Source: Roseivirga spongicola
GTDB lineage: Bacteria; Bacteroidota; Bacteroidia; Cytophagales; Cyclobacteriaceae
Assembly (NCBI RefSeq): GCF_001592965.1
Contig: NZ_LRPC01000031.1
Span: 62,001-126,000, forward strand
Direction: 5' to 3'
DNA length: 64,000 bases
Shown: positions 1 through 8,377 of the stretch, piece after piece
Position numbering within the stretch: position 1 is the first letter of the stretch
How the letters are laid out: the number at the start of each line of letters is the position of its first letter
The notes under the pieces: generated by a model
Seen by the model: only the letters and a program-made list of their open reading frames with translations
Told to the model about the DNA's origin: nothing
The model's database searches: none
Translations under genes and position numbers: made by a program

Positions 1-903
1 GCTTTTCAGGCCATCGATTGGCAAGAAGGCGATGAAATTATCTGCAATAGACCCGATTACGCTAGTAATTACTTGGCTTACTTACATCATCCTAAGAAAC
101 CAATCATTAAGGTGATTCCTAATAATGAGAATGGAGATGAAGATTTGGAGGCTTTTGAAAAGCTCTTTTCTGCTAAAACAAAGTTGGTTTCCATCACTCA
201 TATGCCTACCAACTCTGGCCATTTAGCTCCAGCAGAGCAGATTGGTGAAATCTGTAAGTCGAAAGGAGTGCTCTATCTGCTAGATGCCTGTCAAACTGTA
301 GGGCAATATCCAATTGATGTAGAGAAGATTCAATGCGATATGCTTTCTGCAACGGGCCGTAAATACCTTCGTGCGCCTAGGGGGACAGGGTTCTTATATG
401 TTCGTGAGTCGGTTTTGCCGAAACTTACTCCTTACACTGTCGATTTACATTCAGCCACTTGGACAGGTGAACAGACTTATGAAATAAGAGAAGATGCACG
501 CAAGTTCGAAAACTGGGAGGGCAATAGAGCTAATCAATTAGGGTTGAAAGTCGCAGCGGATTATGCCTATGAGGCAGGTCTGGAGAATATCTGGCAGCGA
601 GTTCAGGTATTGGCCACTCAATTGAGAGATGGGCTTCGTAAAATGGAACATATTCATCTTCAAGATCAGGGTATAGAACTTGGTGGTATTATCTCTTTCA
701 CCGTAGATGGCATGGCAGCACCTGACGTAATGTTTTGGTTGTTAGATAGAGGTATTAACCTTAGTTGGAATGGAGTGCCAAACACTTACTTGGATATGAC
801 TGCCAAAGGTCTGAAAGAAATAGTCCGCGCCTGCGTACATTATTATAATACTGAGGAGGAAGTATCTCTATTCCTTAAAGCCATTGAAGAGTTAGGAAGT
901 TGA
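1..903 (+). CDS. Class V PLP-dependent aminotransferase-fold enzyme, 5' end outside the window
   Basis: The frame is open from base 1, so the gene starts upstream and about 300 C-terminal residues are visible. The fold-type I class V pattern is clear: a motif LLDACQTVGQ carrying the Asp that contacts the PLP ring nitrogen, then SATGRKYLRAPRGTGFLY with the Schiff-base lysine (GRK). The C-terminal small domain is complete and ends at a TGA. The closest families I recognise are cysteine-desulfurase or isopenicillin-N-epimerase-like proteins of unsettled reaction. Its place next to phosphonatase-like and aminophosphonate-oxidase-like genes suggests an amino-phosphonate substrate, but that is inference. 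It is followed by a 255-bp gap and a convergent regulator gene. Confidence 0.85.
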   Translation, partial: AFQAIDWQEGDEIICNRPDYASNYLAYLHHPKKPIIKVIPNNENGDEDLEAFEKLFSAKTKLVSITHMPTNSGHLAPAEQIGEICKSKGVLYLLDACQTVGQYPIDVEKIQCDMLSATGRKYLRAPRGTGFLYVRESVLPKLTPYTVDLHSATWTGEQTYEIREDARKFENWEGNRANQLGLKVAADYAYEAGLENIWQRVQVLATQLRDGLRKMEHIHLQDQGIELGGIISFTVDGMAAPDVMFWLLDRGINLSWNGVPNTYLDMTAKGLKEIVRACVHYYNTEEEVSLFLKAIEELGS

Positions 904-915
904 TTCTTAGTTTTC

Positions 916-946
916 ATATTTGTCAACTTTTAAAAGTGACAAATAT
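916..946. terminator. Inverted repeat between convergent genes
   Basis: ATATTTGTC (916-924) and GACAAATAT (938-946) form a 9-bp stem, and the intervening bases contain a further CTTTT/AAAAG pairing. It lies just after the stop at 903, in the gap between two convergent genes. It is AT-rich without a clean T-run, so it may be a weak bidirectional terminator. Confidence 0.4.
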
Positions 947-1157
947 TCAAGTCAATAGGTTATGAAAAATTAATCATGCTCATCAATTGAAATGTAAAAT
1001 CTGCTTTTCAATTTATTTTAAATCACTAGTAATCAATTAATTGAATATTAACTCTGTGTGAAAGGAGTTACTGTTTTATTAAAGAATCTTAAGTCGATTT
1101 TCTCAAAAAAATCTCTTCCTAATTTTACATATATGAACATTTAGAGAGAAGGCCTTT

Positions 1158-1733
1158 CTAAATACTTGAGTTCATAAAGTAAGCCTTAAACAGCTTGGCT
1201 GGTGTAGTACCGGGGTTTTTAAGAGAATGAGGAATTTGACCATTAAAATAAAGTGTATCTCCCTTCTTCAGATGAACTTTTTCATCGAGAAGACCATAGA
1301 TAATTTCTCCTTCGAGCAAATACACCAATTCGTACGAGTCATTAGCCAATGGCTTTCTGAAAATACCTGGCAATACTGTTACAGTAACCACCTTAACAGG
1401 TTGGCTGTGAATAATTTGAGACATCAGGTTTTCGTAAATGAGACCTTTAGAGTCGTATCTAGATTCTCTTTCACCTTCACCTTTTCGAATCAGAGTAAAT
1501 GATGCTTCAGGCTCTTCATCCACCGGTTTTACAATTTCAGACAAAGGCTCTTCTAGCGCCTCTGAAATTTTGTAAAGAACAGGCAAAGAAGGCATGGTAC
1601 GGAAGTTTTCGATTTTCGAAAGTAGCCCTGGCGTTATGCCGCTTTTCTGGGCTACATCAGCAAGGCTTAGCCCTTTCTCTTTACGCACGTTTCGAAGCTT
1701 TTTGCCAATGGCACTCAGGATGTCAGATTTCAT
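1158..1733 (-). CDS. XRE-family HTH regulator with C-terminal cupin sensor
   Basis: This 191-aa protein has an N-terminal lambda-repressor-type HTH (about residues 10-65, motif LSLADVAQKSGITPGLLSKIE) and a C-terminal cupin_2 barrel (about 115-185, ending KKGDTLYFNGQIPHSL). Such proteins usually repress or activate an adjacent catabolic operon after a small ligand binds the cupin. The gene diverges from the phosphonatase-like hydrolase at 1804 across 70 bp that hold a perfect 6-5-6 inverted repeat. It is therefore the obvious local regulator of the downstream phosphonate genes. The ligand cannot be read from the sequence. Confidence 0.9.
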   Translation of the reverse strand: MKSDILSAIGKKLRNVRKEKGLSLADVAQKSGITPGLLSKIENFRTMPSLPVLYKISEALEEPLSEIVKPVDEEPEASFTLIRKGEGERESRYDSKGLIYENLMSQIIHSQPVKVVTVTVLPGIFRKPLANDSYELVYLLEGEIIYGLLDEKVHLKKGDTLYFNGQIPHSLKNPGTTPAKLFKAYFMNSSI

Positions 1734-1769
1734 GTAACGCTCAGGTTGGATTTTTTAAATGTAAGCAAA

Positions 1770-1786
1770 GGCATGGATTACATGCC
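1770..1786. promoter_or_regulatory. Operator-like palindrome between the XRE-cupin gene and the hydrolase operon
   Basis: GGCATG-N5-CATGCC is a perfect inverted repeat near the middle of the 70-bp divergent intergenic region. Its size and position fit a dimeric HTH regulator controlling both directions. Binding by the neighbouring XRE-cupin protein is inferred. Confidence 0.55.
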
Positions 1787-1803
1787 GATTATCAGTGTAA
1801 AGA

Positions 1804-2496
1804 ATGATTAAAGATACTGTGAAGATGGTGGTGTTCGATATGGCAGGCACTACGATAGATGAAGGAAAAACTGTTTATAAATGCGTAAGGGACGCCTTGT
1901 CCGAATATGGGTTTGAGTTTACTCTGGAAGATGTAATGTCTCGAATTGGAGGCATGAATAAGAAGGAGGGAATTGCCCTGCTCATGAAATCTGAAGATGA
2001 AAATATCACAGATGAAGCCATTGAAGTTGTTTTTAACTCCTTTATCGGAAATGTTGAAGATGCTTATAAGGCCGCTGACGACTTAACAGAAATAGAAGGT
2101 ACCACAGAGTTTTTTGAGTTCTTAAAGGCCAATAACATCAAGGTGGTTTTGGATACTGGCTATTTCAGAACTACGGCAGATATACTCATCGATAAGATGG
2201 GGTGGGCGAAAAACCAACTCATAGACTTTTCTGTAACCTCAGACGAGGTGGAGTCTGGAAGACCAGCACCCTTTATGATTGAAAAGGCTAAAGCTCACTT
2301 TCAAATAGCAGAGTCTTCTCAGGTGGCGAAAGTAGGCGACACTGCTTCTGATATAGCTGAAGGAAAGAATGCCGGATGCTTGGTGATTGTTGGGGTAAGC
2401 TCAGACATGTATAGCAAAGCTGACCTGATAGATATGGGCGCTTCTCATGCGGTAGATTCACTTAAGGAGCTGAAAGAAATTTTTGAAACTGAGTGA
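1804..2496 (+). CDS. Phosphonatase-like HAD hydrolase (PhnX-related, TIGR03351 type)
   Basis: The 230-aa HAD protein starts with FDMAGTT, the DxAGTT variant of motif I typical of phosphonoacetaldehyde hydrolase, with nucleophile Asp12. The usual motif-III lysine is replaced by Arg153 in SGRPAPFMIE, another phosphonatase trait. Motif IV is VGDTASD (Asp179, Asp183). In the cap domain GGMNKKEGI puts Lys53 where PhnX has its Schiff-base lysine. PhnX proper cleaves phosphonoacetaldehyde to acetaldehyde and phosphate. Members of this sister clade sit beside TIGR03364 oxidoreductases, as here. Its stop is one base from the ATG of the next gene, so translation is probably coupled. Exact substrate unknown. 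Confidence 0.88.
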   Translation: MIKDTVKMVVFDMAGTTIDEGKTVYKCVRDALSEYGFEFTLEDVMSRIGGMNKKEGIALLMKSEDENITDEAIEVVFNSFIGNVEDAYKAADDLTEIEGTTEFFEFLKANNIKVVLDTGYFRTTADILIDKMGWAKNQLIDFSVTSDEVESGRPAPFMIEKAKAHFQIAESSQVAKVGDTASDIAEGKNAGCLVIVGVSSDMYSKADLIDMGASHAVDSLKELKEIFETE

Positions 2497-2497
2497 T

Positions 2498-3796
2498 ATG
2501 AGTCCGAAGGCATACTTACAGAGGGCAGATCATAAAGTAGTAGCCATTGTTGGGGCGCTTGCCGCATTTGGTACTTACTCCTGCATGTATGCTTTTAGAA
2601 AACCATTTACAGCGGCCACTTTCGGTGAAATGGAATGGCTCGGAATCGATTATAAAATCTGGCTCATTTTTGCCCAAACCATAGGATATACCTTATCTAA
2701 ATTCTACGGAATTAAGTTCATTGCCGAGCGAGGACAAAAGGGTAGAGCTAAAGCTACTTTAGTTCTAATTGCTATAAGCTGGTTGGCTTTGCTGTTTTTT
2801 CCGTTGGTGCCAAAGCCCGCCAATATTCTTATGCTTCTTATCAATGGCTTCCCACTAGGTATGGTTTGGGGGCTTGTATTCAGTTATCTAGAAGGTAGAA
2901 GAGCCACGGAGTTTATGGGCGCTTTTTTAGGAGTTAGCTTCATTTTTTCTTCTGGCTTAGTGAAAACTGTTGGAGCTGGTCTTATGGTAGACTTTGGTGT
3001 TTCGGCTTGGTGGATGCCCTTTCTAACAGGTTTAGTCTTTGTGCTGCCATTGCTTTTGTTCGTCTGGATACTGGATCAAATACCTGCTCCGTGTACCAAG
3101 GATATAGCTAGAAAGAATAAGCGAGACACTATGTCTAAGGCAGAGCGATCAGGCTTTTTTAAGCAATACGCCAGTGGCATTTTGCTACTGGTTATTGCCT
3201 ATGTTTTTCTGACCCTTCTACGAGATGTTCGAGACAACTTCGTAGCCAATATTTGGGTAGAGCAAGGGTATGGTGAGCAGCCAGGAATTTTCACTCAAAC
3301 AGAGGTGCCGATTTCACTAGCGGTATTGGTAATTATTTGTCTGCTAGTACTTATAAAGGATAATCTTAAAGCATTCATGATCAATCACTTGCTGATTGGT
3401 CTAGGGTTCATAATCATTTTTACTAGTTCATATATTTTCTCAATGTCACAGATCGGAGCCCTGCCTTGGATGGTCTTGGTGGGCTTCGGTTTGTACTTAG
3501 CTTACGTGCCATTCAACTGCGTCATTTTCGATCGATTTATGGCAGTTTTTAAGAGCAAGGGCAATGCAGGTTATCTGATGTACCTGGCCGATAGCTTTGG
3601 CTATTTGGGCAGCATGGGCTTTCTCTTTTACAAAGAGCTAGCAGGCTTCGGAGAAATGTCTTGGACTCAGTTTTTTCAAAATTCATTACTGGTGGTTTCT
3701 GTGTTTGGAGTGATTATCACTGCGGGTTCGGCCATTTATTTTAAAAGAAAATATCAACGCCAATCGACTGTAGCAGGTCAATTGGTTTTGAACTGA
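2498..3796 (+). CDS. DUF5690-family MFS-like transporter, probable organophosphate/phosphonate importer
   Basis: About 432 aa with some 12 hydrophobic segments. I prefer the ATG at 2498, one base after the hydrolase stop, to a TTG at 2483 inside that gene. The first transmembrane region carries MYAFRKPF, which resembles the Y-F-R-K-x-F pattern of organophosphate:phosphate antiporters (GlpT/UhpC group). The gene lies between a phosphonatase-like hydrolase and a FAD oxidoreductase, with 5 bp to the latter, so the three form one operon. An inner-membrane importer for an aminophosphonate or organophosphate is the likeliest role. The family has no experimentally fixed substrate that I know of. Confidence 0.82.
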   Translation: MSPKAYLQRADHKVVAIVGALAAFGTYSCMYAFRKPFTAATFGEMEWLGIDYKIWLIFAQTIGYTLSKFYGIKFIAERGQKGRAKATLVLIAISWLALLFFPLVPKPANILMLLINGFPLGMVWGLVFSYLEGRRATEFMGAFLGVSFIFSSGLVKTVGAGLMVDFGVSAWWMPFLTGLVFVLPLLLFVWILDQIPAPCTKDIARKNKRDTMSKAERSGFFKQYASGILLLVIAYVFLTLLRDVRDNFVANIWVEQGYGEQPGIFTQTEVPISLAVLVIICLLVLIKDNLKAFMINHLLIGLGFIIIFTSSYIFSMSQIGALPWMVLVGFGLYLAYVPFNCVIFDRFMAVFKSKGNAGYLMYLADSFGYLGSMGFLFYKELAGFGEMSWTQFFQNSLLVVSVFGVIITAGSAIYFKRKYQRQSTVAGQLVLN

Positions 3797-3801
3797 ATAC
3801 T

Positions 3802-4911
3802 ATGAGTAAGAAAGCAATTGTTGTAGGTGCCGGAATTGTAGGTCTGGCTTGCGCTAGAAAATTAGCCTTGCAAGGCTATAGTATAGAAGTGATAGAGCGA
3901 AGCGAAAAAGCTCAGGGCGCATCAGTTAGAAATTTCGGAATGGTTTGGCCTGTAGGTCAACCAAAAGGGGAGAAATATCAAAGAGCGATCAACTCAAGAG
4001 CTATTTGGAAAGAAGTTGCCGAAAAGGCCAATATCTGGCATGGCGAAGTTGGTAGTCTGCACATGGCGTATTTGCCAGAAGAGTTGGCAGTAATAGAAGA
4101 GTTTGCTTCTGAGAAAAGTCAATATAGTGTACTTAAGCCTTCTCAAATAACTTCAGAAGCTGTGGTACAGAAAGGCCTAAAAGCAGCACTATGGAGTAAT
4201 GAAGAACTGATTGTTGATCCGAGAGAAGCCATCGCTAAAATTCCAGCATACCTGCAAGAGCAATTGGGTGTTCAGTTTCACTGGAATACCACCGCGGTAG
4301 AGGTGAATCATCCATCAGTTAAAACATCGAAAGACCAATTACTTCAGGCCGATTTGATTTTGGTATGTAGTGGTGCGGACTTTGAAACGCTGTACCCCGA
4401 GCTTTTCGGGCAGCAAGACATCAACAAATGCAAGCTGCAAATGATGCGTTTGATTAGTCAACCCAACGAATGGAAAATAGGTCCTGCCTTATGTGGAGGC
4501 TTAACTCTGGTTCACTATGAAGCCTTTAAGCAAACACCTTCGCATGGAGCGCTAAAGGCATATTATGAAGAAAATCACCCTGAATACCTCAAATGGGGAC
4601 TAAATGTAATGGTTTCGCAGAATGGAAGTGGGGAGCTAACCATTGGAGATTCACATGAGTATGGTAAGGACTTGAGTCCTTTCAATCAAGAGTTTATAGA
4701 CCAAATGATTCTGGATTACTTGGCCACTTTTGCTGATTTCAAGGATTGGTCAATCTCTTCTAGATGGCACGGAATATACCCTAAAATGATGAATGGAGCC
4801 ACTGAATTGGTGCTTCAACCTCAAGAGGGAGTAATGATAGTTAACGGTCTCGGTGGGGCAGGAATGACCATGTCATTTGGCTTGGCTGAGGAAATCCTCA
4901 ATGAATTGTAA
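3802..4911 (+). CDS. FAD-dependent oxidoreductase, TIGR03364 (phosphonate-associated) family
   Basis: This 369-aa DAO-fold flavoprotein opens with VVGAGIVGLACARKLALQGY, the dinucleotide-binding GxGxxG, and closes with NGLGGAGMTMSFGLAEE, the second FAD contact. RNFGMVWPVGQP near residue 43 is characteristic of TIGR03364 proteins. As I recall the literature, flavoenzymes of this type (PbfD/PbfC) oxidise N-methyl-aminoethylphosphonate or related amines to phosphonoacetaldehyde. That product would feed the hydrolase two genes upstream. The family call is firm; the reaction here is inferred from family and context. Confidence 0.85.
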   Translation: MSKKAIVVGAGIVGLACARKLALQGYSIEVIERSEKAQGASVRNFGMVWPVGQPKGEKYQRAINSRAIWKEVAEKANIWHGEVGSLHMAYLPEELAVIEEFASEKSQYSVLKPSQITSEAVVQKGLKAALWSNEELIVDPREAIAKIPAYLQEQLGVQFHWNTTAVEVNHPSVKTSKDQLLQADLILVCSGADFETLYPELFGQQDINKCKLQMMRLISQPNEWKIGPALCGGLTLVHYEAFKQTPSHGALKAYYEENHPEYLKWGLNVMVSQNGSGELTIGDSHEYGKDLSPFNQEFIDQMILDYLATFADFKDWSISSRWHGIYPKMMNGATELVLQPQEGVMIVNGLGGAGMTMSFGLAEEILNEL

Positions 4912-4970
4912 ACAAAGACTCAACTCAAAAAAAGAAGGCCTATGTAATAAGGATCGATACTCAAAAAAGA

Positions 4971-4986
4971 AGTGCCTGTAGGCACT
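4971..4986. terminator. Short hairpin after the transporter-oxidoreductase operon
   Basis: AGTGCC-TGTA-GGCACT is a 6-bp stem with a 4-nt loop, 60 bp after the stop at 4911. The T-run lies on the minus-strand side (AAAAAAG upstream on +), so as a + strand terminator it is imperfect. It may instead be part of the SusC leader. Confidence 0.35.
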
Positions 4987-5002
4987 CCAAAATTCGCTCT
5001 TA

Positions 5003-5036
5003 CTGTCTGAATCATCTTGGCGGAAGCTTCAGACAG
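5003..5036. promoter_or_regulatory. Inverted repeat in the SusC leader
   Basis: CTGTCTGAA (5003-5011) and TTCAGACAG (5028-5036) form a perfect 9-bp stem around a 16-nt loop, ending 60 bp before the SusC start codon. It could be an operator or a leader-RNA hairpin. No extracytoplasmic sigma or HTCS regulator is encoded nearby to explain SusC control. Confidence 0.4.
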
Positions 5037-5096
5037 GATCAAACTAAAATTTACTAAAGCAACCTTTTAAGACAACTTTAATAAACAATCTAATCT

Positions 5097-8000
5097 ATGA
5101 AAAATTGTGCGAACAAGCCTTCTCGCATGTCGGTTTGGCTTACAGCTCTAGCAATAATAATGGGTGTTTTTATGCATCCAGAGGCAAAGGCCGGTGCACT
5201 CACCGAGTCTTTAGATAAGACAATTACGGGTACTGTTGTAGATGCAGCTACCAACGAGCCTTTACCTTTTGTAACGGTTAAAGTAAAAGGAACAACCTTA
5301 GGTATGGTTACAGATGCCGATGGCCGTTTCAACTTAAGTATTCCAGACAATTCCGATGTATTAGTTTTCTCATTTGTGGGTTATGTAACCCTAGAAGAGA
5401 CCATAGGAAACCGTTCTGTAATTAATGTAAGCCTTTCTGAAAACGTTACTTCTCTTCAAGAAGTGGTGGTAACTGCACTGGGTGTAGAAAGAGAGTCTAA
5501 GGCTTTGGGTTACTCTGTTCAAGAAGTTCAGGGCGAAGAATTGACCGAAGCAAGAGAAACCAATGTGGTAGATGCATTGAGTGGTAAAATTGCTGGTGTT
5601 CAAATCACTGGTTCTGGTTCTGGCGTTGGAGGATCATCCAGAGTAATCATTCGTGGTGAATCTTCTCTAAACGTAAATGCTAACCAACCGCTGTTTGTGG
5701 TAGACGGAATTCCTATCAGTAACAATGTAAATGGTTCATCGGGAAGCGGAAACTTAGAAGTAGATTACGGTAACGCTGCTGGTGAAATCAATCCTGATGA
5801 CATTGCTTCGGTTTCTGTACTTAAAGGCCCTGCAGCTGCAGCACTTTATGGTTCAAGAGCTGCCAATGGAGCCATCTTAATTACCACTAAATCTGGTAAA
5901 GGGAAAAGAGGTTTGGGTATCACCTTCAACTCAAATGTTAGCTTTGAAAATCCTTTGAGATTACCTGAGTGGCAAGATGTTTATGGCCAAGGAAACAACG
6001 GTCAGTTTGCATTCGTAGACGGTTCAGGTTCAGGTATTGCCGATGGTGTTGACGAAAGCTGGGGCCCTAGAATGGATGGTCAGTTAATTCCTCAGTTCGA
6101 CTCTCCTAGAGATGCTGAAGGCTTTAGAGGAGGAGATTTAAACGCACCTGCAGGTAGCACTATTACTCCAACTCCTTGGGTAGCAAATCCTGATAACATC
6201 AATGACTTTTTCGAAACAGGTGTTACGCTTACCAACAACATCAGTGTAAGTGCTAATAATGACTTCGGAAACGTACGTTTCTCTTATACCAATCTAGATC
6301 AAAAAGGTATGGTGCCAAATACCGACCTTAAGAGAAATACAGTTTCACTTAAAACCGATATGAACCTTACAGATAAGCTGAAGGTAAGCGCATCAGCTAA
6401 CTACGTGAACACACAAAGTGATAACAGACCAGCAATTAGCTACGGTACTGAAAGTTTGATGTATCTGTGGATTTGGTATGGTAGACAAATCAATACCAAC
6501 AACCTGAGAAACTATTGGATGCCAGGCTTGGAAGGTGTACAGCAGTTTAACTACAACTACAATTATCACGATAACCCGTATTTCACTACTTACGAAAACA
6601 CAAACGGACAGAATAAGAATAGAATATTCGGTACTGTTTCAGCTAGCTATCAGTTTACTGATGAGTTGAGCCTAATGGTGAGAACAGGTATTGATTTTTA
6701 CAACGAGCTTCGCGATAGAAAAAGAGCATTCAGTACACAGCGTTTCCCATTGGGAATGTATAGAGAAGACAAGCTATTCTTCTACGAACAAAACTCAGAT
6801 GTACTTCTAACCTACAACAAGGAGGTGAATGAAGACTTCTCTTTTACAGTATCAGTAGGTGGAAACAGAATGAGCCAAACAAACAACTACAACCAAACGG
6901 TGGCTCCTCAGTTATTGATTCCTGGTATCTATAATTTCTCAAACTCTGCTGTAAATCTCCAGGTAAATCAGTACGACCAAGAAAAGAAGATTAACTCGAT
7001 CTACGGTTACGGACAATTCGCTTATAAGAACATGTTGTTCTTAGATATTACTGGTAGAAACGACTGGTCTTCTACGCTTCCTGTAGAAAACAATAGTTAC
7101 TTCTATCCGTCTATCACTGCGAGTGCTGTATTGAGCGATATGTTCATTTTACCTTCTGTTATTTCATTTGCAAAGGTGAGAGCCGCTTATGCTGAAGTGG
7201 GTAATGATACAAACCCTTACAGCCTTACTAATGTGTACAATTCAAGTACAGCTTGGGGTGGTGTTCAAGCGAAATCTGAATCTTCTACCTTGGCCAATGC
7301 CGAGCTTAAGCCAGAAAGAACAAGCTCTTATGAAATTGGAGCAGACCTTAGAATGTTTGGTGGCCGTTTTGGAGTAGATTTCACTTACTACGACAATAGA
7401 ACGAGAGATCAGATTATTCCGATCACTTTAGATATTGCTACAGGTTATGCTAGCAGAATTATCAATGCTGGTGAAATTCAGAATAATGGTATTGAGCTAA
7501 TGGCTTATGGTACTCCTGTGCAGAAGGTCAATGGTGTTACTTGGGATGCGTCAGTAAACTTTACTAGAAACAGATCTAAAGTAATTGAGCTAGACGAAAA
7601 TGTTGATGCTTACACGTTGACCGAAAGAAACGGAGCCTTTGTACAGGCCAGAGAAGGCGAAAGAATGGGCGATATCTACGGTGTAGGCTTCGCTAGAGTA
7701 GAAGATCCGAACAGCGAATACTTTGGACAGATAATTCACTCTGCAGAAGGTACTCCTTTAAGAGACCCTGAATTGAAGAAGCAAGGTAACTACAACCCAG
7801 ATTGGATGATGGGTATCCAGAATACATTGTCTTACAAAAACTTCTCTTTCGGTTTCTTATTCGATATCAGACATGGCGGTATTGTAGTTTCTAGAACCAA
7901 AACCATTGGTAGTACCTCAGGTCAGTTAAAAGAAACTCTTTACGGACGTGAAAACGGATATGACCTAACGCAAGAAGAGAACGGAATTGTTTCTCCGGGT

Positions 8001-8357
8001 GTAGTTGAAAATCCTGATGGTTCTTATTCTCCAAATACCACAAAGGTGAGCTCTAGAAACTGGCACAACAGATATTATGAGCGTAACAACGTAGAGGCGG
8101 CTAAGTACGATGCTTCTTATGTAAAGTTGAGAGAAGTGAGAATTGGTTACACCATGCCTTCTAGCTGGTTTGCTAACTCTTTTGTGCAGTCAATTAAAGT
8201 GTCTGTAGTTGGTAGAAACTTAGCCCTTTGGACAGAGAATCCACACTTCGATCCAGATGTGATGGCAATGAGCGGAGGAACACTTCAGCCAGGTATCGAA
8301 AACATGGCTTACCCTTCTGCCAGAAGCATTGGCTTCAATCTGAACGTTAAATTTTAA
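5097..8357 (+). CDS. SusC/RagA-family TonB-linked outer-membrane transporter
   Basis: 1086 aa, a usual length for SusC. Residues 1-32 are a signal peptide ending AKAG. A carboxypeptidase-regulatory-like beta domain follows (ITGTVVDAATNEPLPFVTV, about 42-115), then the TonB-box/plug region (LQEVVVTALGVERE, then GVQITGSG and SRVIIRGESSL, about 118-235), then a long beta-barrel ending in an aromatic-rich strand (FNLNVKF). It imports an oligomer bound by its SusD partner using TonB energy. No glycoside hydrolase lies nearby, and the neighbours are phosphatases and phosphonate enzymes. The cargo is therefore probably a phosphorus-containing polymer or lipid headgroup, which is inference. Confidence 0.95.
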   Translation: MKNCANKPSRMSVWLTALAIIMGVFMHPEAKAGALTESLDKTITGTVVDAATNEPLPFVTVKVKGTTLGMVTDADGRFNLSIPDNSDVLVFSFVGYVTLEETIGNRSVINVSLSENVTSLQEVVVTALGVERESKALGYSVQEVQGEELTEARETNVVDALSGKIAGVQITGSGSGVGGSSRVIIRGESSLNVNANQPLFVVDGIPISNNVNGSSGSGNLEVDYGNAAGEINPDDIASVSVLKGPAAAALYGSRAANGAILITTKSGKGKRGLGITFNSNVSFENPLRLPEWQDVYGQGNNGQFAFVDGSGSGIADGVDESWGPRMDGQLIPQFDSPRDAEGFRGGDLNAPAGSTITPTPWVANPDNINDFFETGVTLTNNISVSANNDFGNVRFSYTNLDQKGMVPNTDLKRNTVSLKTDMNLTDKLKVSASANYVNTQSDNRPAISYGTESLMYLWIWYGRQINTNNLRNYWMPGLEGVQQFNYNYNYHDNPYFTTYENTNGQNKNRIFGTVSASYQFTDELSLMVRTGIDFYNELRDRKRAFSTQRFPLGMYREDKLFFYEQNSDVLLTYNKEVNEDFSFTVSVGGNRMSQTNNYNQTVAPQLLIPGIYNFSNSAVNLQVNQYDQEKKINSIYGYGQFAYKNMLFLDITGRNDWSSTLPVENNSYFYPSITASAVLSDMFILPSVISFAKVRAAYAEVGNDTNPYSLTNVYNSSTAWGGVQAKSESSTLANAELKPERTSSYEIGADLRMFGGRFGVDFTYYDNRTRDQIIPITLDIATGYASRIINAGEIQNNGIELMAYGTPVQKVNGVTWDASVNFTRNRSKVIELDENVDAYTLTERNGAFVQAREGERMGDIYGVGFARVEDPNSEYFGQIIHSAEGTPLRDPELKKQGNYNPDWMMGIQNTLSYKNFSFGFLFDIRHGGIVVSRTKTIGSTSGQLKETLYGRENGYDLTQEENGIVSPGVVENPDGSYSPNTTKVSSRNWHNRYYERNNVEAAKYDASYVKLREVRIGYTMPSSWFANSFVQSIKVSVVGRNLALWTENPHFDPDVMAMSGGTLQPGIENMAYPSARSIGFNLNVKF

Positions 8358-8377
8358 TCTCTTTTAATTCAACGAAA

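Noticed and set aside
2483-2497. TTG start for the DUF5690 transporter
   Set aside because: It lies inside the hydrolase gene. The ATG at 2498, one base after the hydrolase stop, is a normal coupled start.
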